Shown: positions 40,930 through 50,171 of the stretch, piece by piece | Layout: each line of letters opens with the position of its first letter | Numbering within the stretch: position 1 is the stretch's first letter | DNA from: Herbidospora mongoliensis | GTDB lineage: Bacteria > Actinomycetota > Actinomycetes > Streptosporangiales > Streptosporangiaceae | Length of the DNA stretch: 64,000 nt | Reading direction: 5' to 3' | NCBI RefSeq assembly: GCF_001570545.1 | Contig: NZ_BBXD01000023.1 | Coordinates: forward strand, 155,683-219,682 | Translations under genes and position numbers: made by a program | The notes under the pieces: model-generated | Seen by the model: only the letters and a program-made list of their open reading frames with translations | Told to the model about the DNA's origin: nothing | Database searches by the model: none

Positions 40930-42165
40930 GTGGACATCAACGCCTTGAAGCAGAAGCGCGGCGCGCTGGTCAACGAAGCTCGCGCGCTCATGGAGGAAGT
41001 CGAGACGGCTCAGCGCTCCATGACGGGCGAAGAGGAGACCAAGTTCGACAAGCTCATGGCCGATGCGGACGGCCTGGAGCGCACGATCACCCGCGAGGAG
41101 GGCCTCCGCGAGCAGGAAAGGCGGATCGCCGGCGCCAACCCGCCCAAGCCCGACCCGCAGCTGGGCCAGGGCACCGAGCAGGAGCGCCAGGCGGCTGCGT
41201 TCGGCGCGTTCCTGCGCGGCGGCCGTGCGAGCTTGACCCCCGACATGGCCCGCGCCCTGAACATGGGCAACGACCCGCAGGGCGGCTACCTGGTCGCCCC
41301 GCAGCAGTGGGTGGCCGACCTGATCCAGGGTCTGGACGACGACCTGCCGTTCCGCGAGCTGGCCACGGTCATGCAGCTCACCACGGGCGAGAGCCTGGGC
41401 GTCCCCACGCTGGACCAGGACCTGACCGACGCCGAGTGGACCACCGAGCTGGCCACCGGCAGCGACGACGACTCGATCCGCCTCGGTGGCCGCGAGCTGT
41501 CGCCCAACCCGATCGCCAAGCGCGTCAAGATCTCCGACACGCTGCTGCGGAAGGCGGCCATCAACCCCGAGACCCTCGTCCGGGAGCGCCTGCGCTACAA
41601 GTTCGCGTTGACCATGGAGAAGGCCTACATGACGGGCAACGGCAACAAGAAGCCGCTCGGCCTGTTCACCGCCAGCTCCCAAGGCATCTCGACCAACCGC
41701 GACGTCACGGTGGGCGACATCTCGGCCGACCAGTGGGACATCTCGCCCGAGGGCCTGATCGACGCCAAGTACACCCTCAAGGCCGGCTACCACACGCGCG
41801 CCCGGTGGCTGTTCCACCGCAACACCATCGCCCGGATCCGCAAGATCCGCACCGACGACGGCGCCGGCCCCGGCACCGGCCAGTTCATCTGGCAGCCGGG
41901 CCTGGTGAACGACCGGCCGCCGACCATCCTCGAAGTGCCCTACGTCCTGTCGGAGTGGGTGCCCAGCACCTACACCGACGGCTCCTACGTCGGCATGATC
42001 GGCGACTTCTCCTACTACTGGATCGTCGACGCCCTGGACATGACGGTCAAACGCCTGGTCGAGCTCTACGCCGAGCAGAACCTCATCGGCTTCATCGGCC
42101 GCCTGGAGGGCGACGGGATGCCGATCTACGAGGAGCCGTTCGTCCGCCTCAAGATCGTCGCCTAA
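40930..42165 (+). CDS. Major capsid protein (HK97 gp5-like)
   Basis: 411 residues from GTG 40930 with GGGAGGAG upstream. The N-terminal 100 residues are a charged helical scaffold (delta) domain (KQKRGALVNEARALMEEVET), then the HK97 fold: GNDPQGGYLVAPQQWVADLI, RVKISDTLLRKAAINPETLV and AYMTGNGNKKPLGLFTASSQ. The delta domain should be removed by the protease encoded just upstream. Confidence 0.93.
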   Translation: MDINALKQKRGALVNEARALMEEVETAQRSMTGEEETKFDKLMADADGLERTITREEGLREQERRIAGANPPKPDPQLGQGTEQERQAAAFGAFLRGGRASLTPDMARALNMGNDPQGGYLVAPQQWVADLIQGLDDDLPFRELATVMQLTTGESLGVPTLDQDLTDAEWTTELATGSDDDSIRLGGRELSPNPIAKRVKISDTLLRKAAINPETLVRERLRYKFALTMEKAYMTGNGNKKPLGLFTASSQGISTNRDVTVGDISADQWDISPEGLIDAKYTLKAGYHTRARWLFHRNTIARIRKIRTDDGAGPGTGQFIWQPGLVNDRPPTILEVPYVLSEWVPSTYTDGSYVGMIGDFSYYWIVDALDMTVKRLVELYAEQNLIGFIGRLEGDGMPIYEEPFVRLKIVA

Positions 42166-42186
42166 CCCCAGAAGGGACTCTCGCTC

Positions 42187-42600
42187 ATGTCGATGCGCGA
42201 CCTGAGAAACAACATCGCGGCCGTCGTCAGCCTGCCGCCCGCCAACCGTTCCGACCCCTCGCTGCCCATCAACGGGACCGGCGTCGACCTCTCCGGCTAC
42301 AACGGCGCGCTGGTCCTCATCAACGTCGGCACCATCGGCGGCTCGGCCAGCCCGAGCCAGACCTTCGAGGTGCAGGACTCCGACGACAACGCCACGTTCA
42401 CGGCCGTCGCCGACGCCTTCCTGGACGGGGCCGAGCCCGTCGTCGCGGCCGCGAACGACGAGCAGCTGCACGTGATCGGCTACTTGGGCATCAAGCGGTA
42501 CATCCGCGTGGCCATCACCGCCAAGGTCGGCACCACGCCCGCCCTTATCGCCGACGCGATCGTGCTGCGCAACGGCAGCCGCAAGCGGCCCGTCACCTAA
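42187..42600 (+). CDS. Probable head decoration or capsid-associated protein
   Basis: 137 residues. LSGYNGALVLINVGTIGGSA, then TFEVQDSDDNATFTAVADAF and KRYIRVAITAKVGTTPALIA. Beta-rich; placed directly after the capsid gene as decoration proteins often are. Confidence 0.6.
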   Translation: MSMRDLRNNIAAVVSLPPANRSDPSLPINGTGVDLSGYNGALVLINVGTIGGSASPSQTFEVQDSDDNATFTAVADAFLDGAEPVVAAANDEQLHVIGYLGIKRYIRVAITAKVGTTPALIADAIVLRNGSRKRPVT

Positions 42601-42693
42601 CCGTGCCTGACCGGGCGCCCAATCAACCCGCGGCCGGGGCTTCCCCGTACCCGGCCGCGGGCCACCATCCCGAAAGACGAATGGAGCAGGCCC

Positions 42694-42975
42694 ATGTGGG
42701 TGGAGATGATCGTGCAGCACGCCGACGCCGAGCGCAGCATCGCGCCGGGCGAGCGCGCCCAGTTCCCGAACGACACCGCCGAGAAGCTGATCCGCGACGG
42801 CGCCGCAAGAGCCGTCGACGGCCCGCGCGACGGGATCCGAACCCGGCCCGTCGACGAGCCGGCGCGCCCCGTCCGCCCTCGTAAGACCGTCCCGAAGAAG
42901 ACGACCGGCGAGACCGGCGAGACCGGCGGGGCCAACCCGCAGCAGTCGCCGACTCCGGAGAAGAAGCCGGAGTAG
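42694..42975 (+). CDS. Small protein in the head-connector region
   Basis: 93 residues. WVEMIVQHADAERSIAPGER and NDTAEKLIRDGAARAVDG form a compact domain similar to small HK97-cluster proteins. A long Lys/Pro/Thr-rich tail follows. Virion role likely but unspecified. Confidence 0.5.
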   Translation: MWVEMIVQHADAERSIAPGERAQFPNDTAEKLIRDGAARAVDGPRDGIRTRPVDEPARPVRPRKTVPKKTTGETGETGGANPQQSPTPEKKPE

Positions 42976-42978
42976 CTG

Positions 42979-43539
42979 GTGCCGTCGTACGCCTCCGTCG
43001 ACGAGCTCGCGACCGCGCTCGGCCGCGAGCCCGTCACCGGGTTCACCGACGCCGAGCGCGAGCGCGCCGAGCTGCTGCTCAACCTCGCCACCGGCGAGAT
43101 CGACCGCGAGCTCGGCCAGCACCTGGCCCTCACCACCGAGACGTTCACCCTCGACGGGCCCGGCGGCGTGCGCCTGCTGCTGCCGCGCTGGCCGGTCACC
43201 GAGGTGACGGCGGTGACCGTGCTGGACCAGGACGACGCGGCGACCGACCTGTCCTACCCGGCCGACTACCGGTGGAGCACCGCCGGGATCATGACCCTCC
43301 GGCGCGGCTGCTGGCCCCGCTGGGAGCAGTCGATCATCATCACCCTCTCCGCCGGGTACGACCCGATCCCGGACGGCGCCCGCGCCCCGTGCCTGCGCAT
43401 GGCCGTCAGCGCGTGGGACAACTTCTCCGGCAAGGTCAGCGAGCGGCTCGGCGACTGGCAGGCCGCCTGGAAGGTCGCCGGGATCGCGCTGACCACCCAG
43501 GAGATCAACGCCATCTCGACCTACCGGGCGCGTACGTGA
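42979..43539 (+). CDS. Head-tail connector protein (gp6-like)
   Basis: 186 residues from GTG 42979. ASVDELATALGREPVTGFTD, then ELLLNLATGEIDRELGQHLA and LLLPRWPVTEVTAVTVLDQD match adaptor proteins that dock on the portal. Overlaps the next gene by 4 bases. Confidence 0.75.
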   Translation: MPSYASVDELATALGREPVTGFTDAERERAELLLNLATGEIDRELGQHLALTTETFTLDGPGGVRLLLPRWPVTEVTAVTVLDQDDAATDLSYPADYRWSTAGIMTLRRGCWPRWEQSIIITLSAGYDPIPDGARAPCLRMAVSAWDNFSGKVSERLGDWQAAWKVAGIALTTQEINAISTYRART

Positions 43540-43865
43540 TCGGCCACCTGCTCACCACCACGGCGGCCCGCTCCCGCCTCGACACCACGGCCGACGGCGG
43601 GGGCGGCACCTCCTCGGAGTGGGTCGACCTGGACCCGCTGCCGTGCAAGCGCGACCAGCCCGTCGCGATCGAGCGCGAGCAGGCCGGCGCCGACGGCGCC
43701 GACTTGAAGCACCCCGTCTACTTCGAACCCGGTGACGACGTACGCCGCGGCGATCGCCTCGACGTCGACGGCCTGGCCCTGGTGGTCACGTTCGTCTACC
43801 GGCCCTCCAAGCCGGTCTACCTACGGGCCGACTGCCGCGAACGGCAGGGAGAGGAACCGCTGTGA
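43536..43865 (+). CDS. Head closure (stopper) protein
   Basis: 109 residues from GTG 43536. Small beta-barrel pattern: EPGDDVRRGDRLDVDGLALV, then VTFVYRPSKPVYLRADC. Size, order and sequence style fit head-closure proteins that plug the portal channel. Confidence 0.6.
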   Translation: MIGHLLTTTAARSRLDTTADGGGGTSSEWVDLDPLPCKRDQPVAIEREQAGADGADLKHPVYFEPGDDVRRGDRLDVDGLALVVTFVYRPSKPVYLRADCRERQGEEPL

Positions 43866-44224
43866 TGGACGTCAAGGTCGACGGCCGCGCGCTCCGCCGG
43901 CAGGTCTACCGCATGTTCAACGACATCGACGGGGCCGGTGCCGAGGTCGCCCAGGAGTGGGCCAACGTCGTCCAGGCCTACGCGCAAGAGCTGGCGCCGG
44001 TCGACACCGGGTTCCTGCGCGACCACATCGGCCAGAAGGTCTCCCGCACGGCGATGGCCGCGCAGGTCGGTGTGTTCGACAAGCGGGGCTTCTACGGCGT
44101 CTTCCCCGAGAAGGGCACCGAATCGATCACGGCCGAGCCGTACATCGAGCCGGCGGCCGAGCTCGGCGACGCCCAGATCGAGGAGATCACCCGCCGGGCC
44201 ATCGACAGGTGGCTGCCCGAGTGA
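43865..44224 (+). CDS. HK97 gp10-family tail completion protein
   Basis: 119 residues from ATG 43865 (GTG at 43862 is possible). VQAYAQELAPVDTGFLRDHI and GFYGVFPEKGTESITAEPYI carry the APVDTGxLR and GTxxxxAxPY motifs of the gp10 family. Joins head and tail. Overlaps the next GTG. Confidence 0.8.
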   Translation: MDVKVDGRALRRQVYRMFNDIDGAGAEVAQEWANVVQAYAQELAPVDTGFLRDHIGQKVSRTAMAAQVGVFDKRGFYGVFPEKGTESITAEPYIEPAAELGDAQIEEITRRAIDRWLPE

Positions 44225-44652
44225 GCGCGCTCTGGCCGGTCCAACAGGCGATCTTCAGCCACGTCAACCCGACCGTGCAGGCCGCGACCACCGAGCCGCT
44301 GGCAGAGGTGACCGGTCTGTACGACGAGCCGCCCGAGCGGGCCGAGGTGCCCTACCTCGCGTTCGGCGAGCTGACCGAGAAGGCGATGGGCACGCACGGT
44401 TCCCAGGAGTACGAGGTCATCGTCACGATCAACGCCTGGTCGGGCTACAAGGGCAACCGCCAGGCCAGCCTCATGATCGCCGCCGTCGTCGACCTGCTGC
44501 ACCGGCAGCGCTTCCCCATCGAGGGCTGGGAGCTGGTCAGCATCGCGCACCTGGCCGACGGCGTGCGCAAGACCAGCGGCAACCAGACCCCCAACATCCG
44601 CCAGGCCCAGGCACGCTTCCGCGTCTGGGTCACCCGGCCCGTAGGGCCCTGA
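44221..44652 (+). CDS. Tail terminator/completion protein (DUF3168-like)
   Basis: 143 residues from GTG 44221, overlapping the previous stop. GLYDEPPERAEVPYLAFGEL, then EVIVTINAWSGYKGNRQASL and ARFRVWVTRP are typical of DUF3168 tail-terminator proteins that cap the tail tube. Confidence 0.75.
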   Translation: MSALWPVQQAIFSHVNPTVQAATTEPLAEVTGLYDEPPERAEVPYLAFGELTEKAMGTHGSQEYEVIVTINAWSGYKGNRQASLMIAAVVDLLHRQRFPIEGWELVSIAHLADGVRKTSGNQTPNIRQAQARFRVWVTRPVGP

Positions 44653-44669
44653 CCCCAGGAGGTGAGCCG

Positions 44670-45083
44670 ATGTCCGCAGTAGACGGGTTCGGCTGCCAGT
44701 TCCTTCGGAGCGACGGCGAGTCGCCCGCCACTTACACCGCGACCGCCGGCGTCACGTCGGTCGGCGGCCCGGAGATCGAGCGCGAGAACTACGAGACCAC
44801 CGCCCACGACTCGGCCGAGAAGTGGCGCACGTTCCTCGGCGGCCTGAAGGACGGCGGTGAGGTGTCGCTGGAGCTGCGGTACGACCCGCGCGACCACGAC
44901 ACCCTCATTGAGGACTTCGAGGACGACGAGCCGCGCGACTACCGGCTGATCTGGCCGGAGATCACCGGCGCCCAGTGGGACTTCCAAGCCATCCTCACCG
45001 GCTTCTCGCCCGAGGGCCCCTTCGACGACCTGCTCTCGGCCGAGGTCACCTTCAAGGTGTCCGGCAAGCCGGTCATCTCCTAA
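44670..45083 (+). CDS. Major tail tube protein
   Basis: 137 residues, AGGAGG before the ATG. GFGCQFLRSDGESPATYTAT, RENYETTAHDSAEKWRTFLG and GGEVSLELRYDPRDHDTLIE match the phage tail tube (TTP-2-like) family. The tube surrounds the tape measure protein encoded downstream. Confidence 0.8.
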   Translation: MSAVDGFGCQFLRSDGESPATYTATAGVTSVGGPEIERENYETTAHDSAEKWRTFLGGLKDGGEVSLELRYDPRDHDTLIEDFEDDEPRDYRLIWPEITGAQWDFQAILTGFSPEGPFDDLLSAEVTFKVSGKPVIS

Positions 45084-45098
45084 CCCGAACGGAGCACG

Positions 45099-45611
45099 AT
45101 GAGCCTGAGAACCAAGCTCACCCTGTCGCTGATCACCCGGCTGACCGGACAGGCCGACCTGTCCGACCCCGAGGCCCTCACCGACCTGCGCCACGTCGTG
45201 GCCCTGGCACCCGGCACGGGCGCCGGCGCGGCCGACCGCGTGTTCACCGACACGCGCACCCTGGCCGCCTCCGGGTCGGAGAGCCTCGACCTGTCCGGTT
45301 CGCTGGAGGACGTACTCGGCGGCCCGGCCGTGTTCGCCCGGGTCAAGATGCTCGCGATCCGCGCGCACGCCGACAACGTCAACAACGTCGTGATCGGCGG
45401 CGTGGCTTCCAACGGCTGGATCACGCCGTTCGGTGACGCCACCGACAAGATCGTCCTTCGCCCCGCCGCCGGCCTGGCGCTGTGGGCGGGCGAGGAAGAC
45501 GCCACCGCCTACGCCGTGACCGCCGGGACCGGCGACCTGCTGCAGGTCGCCAACTCCGGCTCCGGTACAGCGGTCGCGTACGACATCTACATCATCGGAG
45601 CGAGCGCGTGA
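45099..45611 (+). CDS. Tail-associated structural protein
   Basis: 170 residues. LRTKLTLSLITRLTGQADLS, then ADRVFTDTRTLAASGSESLD and VVIGGVASNGWITPFGDATD. Beta-rich; lies between tail tube and chaperone genes, so probably a second tube or decoration protein. Overlaps the next gene. Confidence 0.55.
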   Translation: MSLRTKLTLSLITRLTGQADLSDPEALTDLRHVVALAPGTGAGAADRVFTDTRTLAASGSESLDLSGSLEDVLGGPAVFARVKMLAIRAHADNVNNVVIGGVASNGWITPFGDATDKIVLRPAAGLALWAGEEDATAYAVTAGTGDLLQVANSGSGTAVAYDIYIIGASA

Positions 45612-46039
45612 ACCCTCTCTACCCCGAGCAGCCGGGCCCCGGGTACAGCACCGGTGACGTCATCTCGCCGCCGCTGCCGGCCGGGCCACCGGTGCTGCTC
45701 ACCGCCGACGAGATCATCGCGGTTGCCGACCGGACCTTCGAGTACGTCGCCGTTCCGGAATGGGGCGGAACCGTCAAGGTGCGCAGCCTGACCGGCACCG
45801 AGCGGGACCGCTTCGAGCAGTCCCTCATCGGCAAGAACAACCAGGTCCGCAATGAGAACTTCCGCGCCAAGCTCGCCCAGCTCACCATCGTCAACGAGGC
45901 TGGCCAGCTGCTGTTCAGCAAGGAACAGATCGCCGCGCTGGGGCGCAAGAATGCGGCGGCCCTGGGCCGTGTGGCCGACGTGGCGACCAAGCTGAGTGGG
46001 CTCGCCGAGGACGACGTGGAGAAGCTTGAGGGGGAATAA
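45608..46039 (+). CDS. Tail assembly chaperone (G-type product)
   Basis: 143 residues from GTG 45608. LLTADEIIAVADRTFEYVAV, then RSLTGTERDRFEQSLIGKNN and VADVATKLSGLAEDDVEKLE. Fits the first tail assembly chaperone upstream of a tape measure gene. A slippery site lies just before its stop, giving a longer GT-type product. Confidence 0.8.
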   Translation: MNPLYPEQPGPGYSTGDVISPPLPAGPPVLLTADEIIAVADRTFEYVAVPEWGGTVKVRSLTGTERDRFEQSLIGKNNQVRNENFRAKLAQLTIVNEAGQLLFSKEQIAALGRKNAAALGRVADVATKLSGLAEDDVEKLEGE

Positions 46040-46059
46040 GGGCCCGCCCTGAGCGGGCC
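46030..46059 (+). promoter_or_regulatory. -1 ribosomal frameshift signal (GGGGGAA plus hairpin)
   Basis: Slippery GGGGGAA at 46030-46036 (zero frame GAG GGG GAA TAA), then a perfect 7-bp hairpin GGCCCGC/GCGGGCC (46041-46047/46053-46059) four bases later. A -1 slip avoids the TAA at 46037 and enters the frame reading IRARPERAFYFRLASHLGKT. Confidence 0.75.
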
Positions 46060-46395
46060 TTCTACTTCCGCCTGGCCAGCCACCTCGGGAAGACGGTCGG
46101 TCAGCTGCTGCGGGAGATCAGCAGTCGTGAGCTGACCGAGTGGATGATCTACGAGCAGATGGCGGGCCCGCTCGGGTCCGCACGCGGCGACTACCAGTCA
46201 GCCCAGGTCACCGCCGCGATCCTCAACGTCAACCGCAAGCGCGGCAAGCGCGCCCTCACGGTCGCCGACCTGGTGTTCCGCTGGGACCGCCGCGAGCCCA
46301 TGAGCCCGCAAGAGCTGTACGAGCGGATCAAGCAGATCAACACCCAGCTGGGCGGCACCGACGCCCGGACCACGCCAGAACCGGAGACGGACTGA
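46036..46395 (+). CDS. Tail assembly chaperone, frameshift extension (T part)
   Basis: About 119 residues added to the 45608 product by -1 slippage. AFYFRLASHLGKTVGQLLRE and ISSRELTEWMIYEQMAGPLG are the conserved T-domain pattern (ELxEWxxYExxxGPLG). No good start is seen in this frame before the conserved block, so translation by frameshift is expected. The GT product binds tail tube and tape measure during tail assembly. Confidence 0.78.
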   Translation: MRARPERAFYFRLASHLGKTVGQLLREISSRELTEWMIYEQMAGPLGSARGDYQSAQVTAAILNVNRKRGKRALTVADLVFRWDRREPMSPQELYERIKQINTQLGGTDARTTPEPETD

Positions 46396-46416
46396 CGGCA
46401 GGGATGGGGGTGACCA

Positions 46417-49296
46417 GTGGCCACCCTCAAGACCCTGATGATCAAGCTTGGCCTGAATACCAAGCACTTCAAGTCCGGCGTCAGCAGGACCCTGGCCGGG
46501 CTGGAGTCGATCGCCGCGCGGGCCGAGCGGCTCAACGGCATCGCCAAGGCCGGCGGCATGGCCGTCATGGCCAGTGGCGCGCTGCAGCTGGCCGGCGCGC
46601 TTGCTCCCGCTGCGGGGGCGCTACTCGCCTTACCAGCGGCGATGGCCGCTGTGAAGGTGGCCAGCCTGACCCTCAAGGTCGGTTTGACCGGCGTCGGCGA
46701 CGCCATGTCGGCGGTCGCCGAGGGCGACGCGGCCAAGCTCGACAAGGCCCTCAAGGGGCTTTCTCCCAACGCTGCGGGTTTCGTCAAGGAGTTCGCCGGC
46801 CTCAAGAAGAAGGCCTGGGACCCCCTGCAGAAGGCCGTACAGGAGAAGCTCTTCGAGCGGCTGACCGGCCCGCTGAAGGCGGCCGCGGCCAACGTCCTGC
46901 CCACCGCCCGCAAGGGCATGGTCGGGGTAGCGAAGGAGATCAACGGTCTCGGCCGCGAGGGCCTGCGGGTCGCGGCGACGCCCTTCTTCAAGGGCCAGCT
47001 GGCGAAGGTCTTCTCCGGCACCTCAGGCGTGGTCAAGACCCTGAAGGGCGGGGTCGCCCCGCTCATCACGATCTTGCTGCGGCTGGTCAACCTCGGCATG
47101 CCGTTGGCCCAGCGGTTCGCCGCCTGGGTCGTCAACGGCGCCAAGGCCGCGGCCGCGTTCCTGAAGACCAAGGAGGGCGCGGCCAAGCTGACCGACTGGG
47201 CCGAGCGTGGCGCCTCGGCCCTGGGCAGCCTCGGCCGGATCGCCGTCAACATCGGCGCGTTCATAGGCGGGCTCTTCAAGGGCGCCAACAGCGATGGCGG
47301 CAACCTGCTCACCACCATCGAGCAGCTCACCGCCCGCATGGCCGCCTGGTCCCAATCGGCGGGCGGCCAGCAGCAGCTCGCCACAGTCTTCGGGCTGATC
47401 AGCCAGACCGCGAGCAACCTGCTGCCCATCCTGGGGCTGCTCGTCGGGCCACTCGGCGCGATCGCCGGCCTGATCATGTCCCTGCCGCCCGGCGCGCAGG
47501 GCGTGGTCACCCAGTTCCTGGCGTTCGCCATGGTGGCCGGGACCGTAGGGACCAAGCTCCTCCCCCTGATCAAGGGGGTCGGCCTCCTCTACGGCGGGCT
47601 GGTCAAACTCGGGCCCAAGCTCGTCACCGGCGGGGCGGCCATGGGCCGATTCGCGGTGACCGCCGCCACCACCGCGGCGAGCTTCCTGGCCAGCGCAGCC
47701 CGGATGGTCGCCTCGATGGCCGCCACCGCCGCGCGGGTCGTGGCCGGCTGGGTGCTGATGGGCGCCCAGGCCCTGGCCCAGGCCGCCCGGGTGGCGCTCG
47801 CCTGGCTGATCGCCATGGGCCCGATCGGCATCATCATCGCCGCGGTGATCGCCGTCGTGGCGCTGATCGTCGCCAACTGGGACAAGATCAAAGAGGTCAT
47901 CGGCAAGGTCTGGGAGTGGATCAAGGACAAGACCGGCGCGGCCTGGGCCTGGCTGAAGTCCAAGATCGAATCCGGGGTCAAGGCGGTCGTGTCCGCGATC
48001 GACTGGCTGAAGGCGCTCCCGGGCAAGGTAGGCGCCTGGTTCTCCCAGCTCGCCCAAGCCGCGATCAAGAAGGCCGGAGAGGTCGTCGACTGGCTCAAGG
48101 GCATGCCAGGCCGGATCCTGTCCTCCCTGGGCAACCTCGGGAAACTCCTGGTCAACGCCGGTCGCGACCTGCTGACCGGACTCTGGAACGGGATTCAAGC
48201 CCTCGCCGGCTGGCTCAAGGACAAGATCCTCGGCTTCTTCTCGTCGATCATGCCCGGCTGGGTCAAAGACGCCCTGGGCATCGCCAGCCCGTCGAAGGTC
48301 ATGGCCGTCATCGGCAAGATGGTCTCCTACGGCGTCGCGAAGGGCATGGACGACGGGCTCGCCAAGATCAAGGAGAGCTCGAAGAAGCTCACCGACATGG
48401 TCAAGAAGACCTTCGAGGGCAAGGTCGAAGACCGTCTGGTCGCCACCATCGCCAAGGGCACCAGCGAACTGCGCGACCTGGTCGGCGAGCGGAACCGCCT
48501 GCTGGAGGTCATGAAGTCCGCCCAGGAAAAGGCGAACGAGGTAGCGTCCGCGGCCCGTGACTTCGCCAGCGTGACCAACCTCGGCGAGGGGGTCACCAAC
48601 GCGAGCCAGGTCCAGAGCGGCCTACAGCAGAAGCTCAGCCAGCTGCGCCAGTTCGGGACCGCGATCAAGAAGCTGGCCAAGCGCGGCCTGAACAAATCGT
48701 TGCTCGGGCAGATCATCGGGGCCGGACCGGAGCAGGGCCTGCCCCTGGCCAAGATGTTCCTGGACGCCGACGCCACCACCTTCGGCGCCATCAACTCCGC
48801 CCAGTCCGGGATCGACAAGGCCGCCAAGAACGTCGGCAACGCCGCCGCCTCGGCCCTGTTCGATGCCGGGAAACAGAGCGGCAAGGGCTTCCTGTCCGGC
48901 ATCAAATCCCAGATCAAGACCCTTGAGTCCCAGATGGTCGCGATCGGCAAGAGCATGGCCGAGGCGATCAAGAAAGCCCTCAAGATCAAGAGCCCGTCGC
49001 GGGTCATGGCCGGCATCGGTGGCAACACCATGCTGGGCATGCTGCGCGGTCTGCTCGCCCGCCGGGCCCGCCTGCTGAAGGCCGCCTCGGCGATCGCCAC
49101 CAAGCTCGGCGAGGAGCTCACCCCGCCGCCGCCCCGGTTCGGCGGCGCGCCCGGAGGCGACGGCCCCGGCCTGGTCCCTGCGGGTCCCGGAAGGACGGTC
49201 AACCTGAACGTCACCAACCACTACCCCGTCGCCGAGCCGACGTCCAAGACGACGAACCGGTCGCTGCAGTTCGTCGGCGCGCTCGGGCTCGCATGA
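46417..49296 (+). CDS. Tail tape measure protein
   Basis: 959 residues from GTG 46417. Long helical protein: LMIKLGLNTKHFKSGVSRTL at the start, several hydrophobic stretches in the middle (PIGIIIAAVIAVVALIVANW), and the repeated GIASPSKVMAVIGKMVSYGV and IKSPSRVMAGIGGNTMLGML motifs typical of tape measures. Sets tail length (roughly 140 nm if the usual residue-length ratio holds). Confidence 0.92.
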   Translation: MATLKTLMIKLGLNTKHFKSGVSRTLAGLESIAARAERLNGIAKAGGMAVMASGALQLAGALAPAAGALLALPAAMAAVKVASLTLKVGLTGVGDAMSAVAEGDAAKLDKALKGLSPNAAGFVKEFAGLKKKAWDPLQKAVQEKLFERLTGPLKAAAANVLPTARKGMVGVAKEINGLGREGLRVAATPFFKGQLAKVFSGTSGVVKTLKGGVAPLITILLRLVNLGMPLAQRFAAWVVNGAKAAAAFLKTKEGAAKLTDWAERGASALGSLGRIAVNIGAFIGGLFKGANSDGGNLLTTIEQLTARMAAWSQSAGGQQQLATVFGLISQTASNLLPILGLLVGPLGAIAGLIMSLPPGAQGVVTQFLAFAMVAGTVGTKLLPLIKGVGLLYGGLVKLGPKLVTGGAAMGRFAVTAATTAASFLASAARMVASMAATAARVVAGWVLMGAQALAQAARVALAWLIAMGPIGIIIAAVIAVVALIVANWDKIKEVIGKVWEWIKDKTGAAWAWLKSKIESGVKAVVSAIDWLKALPGKVGAWFSQLAQAAIKKAGEVVDWLKGMPGRILSSLGNLGKLLVNAGRDLLTGLWNGIQALAGWLKDKILGFFSSIMPGWVKDALGIASPSKVMAVIGKMVSYGVAKGMDDGLAKIKESSKKLTDMVKKTFEGKVEDRLVATIAKGTSELRDLVGERNRLLEVMKSAQEKANEVASAARDFASVTNLGEGVTNASQVQSGLQQKLSQLRQFGTAIKKLAKRGLNKSLLGQIIGAGPEQGLPLAKMFLDADATTFGAINSAQSGIDKAAKNVGNAAASALFDAGKQSGKGFLSGIKSQIKTLESQMVAIGKSMAEAIKKALKIKSPSRVMAGIGGNTMLGMLRGLLARRARLLKAASAIATKLGEELTPPPPRFGGAPGGDGPGLVPAGPGRTVNLNVTNHYPVAEPTSKTTNRSLQFVGALGLA

Positions 49297-50171
49297 GCAC
49301 CTACACCGTCGACGGCCTGGCCCTCGATCACCCGCTCGGCTTGTGGTACCTGGAGAAGGGCACTGGCCGCCGCGCCATCCCGGCCCGCCGCGGGATCAAC
49401 GTCGCGCTGGCCGGTCGCGCCGGTGAGCTGCCCATGCCGCGCGAGGACCTGGAGCCCACGGTGCTGCCGTTCACGTTCAACGTGCGCGGCCGCCGCCCGG
49501 ACGGCCGTCCGGGCACCGAGGCCGATCTTGAGCGGAACATGGAGGCGCTCATCGCGCTGCTCATGCCACCCCACCGCCTGGTCGACCTGCGCCACCACAT
49601 CGGCGAGGGCATGATCCGCCAGGCCGACGCGAAGTTCAACGCCGGGTCCGAACCTGAACTGCTCGCCGGCGCGAACGCCATCCGGCTGACCATGGCCGCT
49701 CGGATCCCCGGAGTCTTCTGGCGCGACGTCGCCGCGGCTACGTGGTCCGGTGGGCGGCTCGACGGCTGGTCGTACGTGGCCACCCCGTTGTCGGGCTGCT
49801 CGGGGGAGATCACCGACGCGCTGATCCGGGTGACCGGCCCGGCCGGCGACGACATCGTGGTCAACGATCTGGCCTCCGGCGGGAGCGTCGTCGCCGACGT
49901 CGACCTGTCGGGCGGCGAGCGGCTGCTGATCGACTGCGGGCGCATGCGCGCGGCCGTCGTCGACACCGACACGTGGGACCTGGCCGACGGCCAGGACGTC
50001 ACCGGGCTGATCGACTCGACCGGCCCCGGCTCGGCCTACCGGTGGCTGCACCTCACGCCCAGCATCTACGGACATGACGCGCACTCGCGTCTCATCCAGG
50101 TCGGGGGCACAGCACCGGGGACCAGTGGCGCGACCAGGCTGGCCATCCGGGCTCGAAGGGCGTACCTGTGA
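49293..50171 (+). CDS. Distal tail protein (Dit-like)
   Basis: 292 residues, ATG overlapping the tape measure stop. STYTVDGLALDHPLGLWYLE, LPFTFNVRGRRPDGRPGTEA and LMPPHRLVDLRHHIGEG; the C-terminus is beta-rich. Size, order and sequence fit the distal tail hub. Overlaps the next gene by 4 bases. Confidence 0.75.
   Translation: MSTYTVDGLALDHPLGLWYLEKGTGRRAIPARRGINVALAGRAGELPMPREDLEPTVLPFTFNVRGRRPDGRPGTEADLERNMEALIALLMPPHRLVDLRHHIGEGMIRQADAKFNAGSEPELLAGANAIRLTMAARIPGVFWRDVAAATWSGGRLDGWSYVATPLSGCSGEITDALIRVTGPAGDDIVVNDLASGGSVVADVDLSGGERLLIDCGRMRAAVVDTDTWDLADGQDVTGLIDSTGPGSAYRWLHLTPSIYGHDAHSRLIQVGGTAPGTSGATRLAIRARRAYL

Noticed and set aside
40909..43122. 737-residue minus-strand frame opposite the capsid genes
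   Set aside because: Low-complexity Gly/Val/Asp-rich shadow of the HK97-type capsid and connector genes.
46140..48560. 806-residue plus-strand frame overlapping the tape measure gene
   Set aside because: Arg/Gly-rich out-of-frame shadow. The tape measure frame has clear family features.
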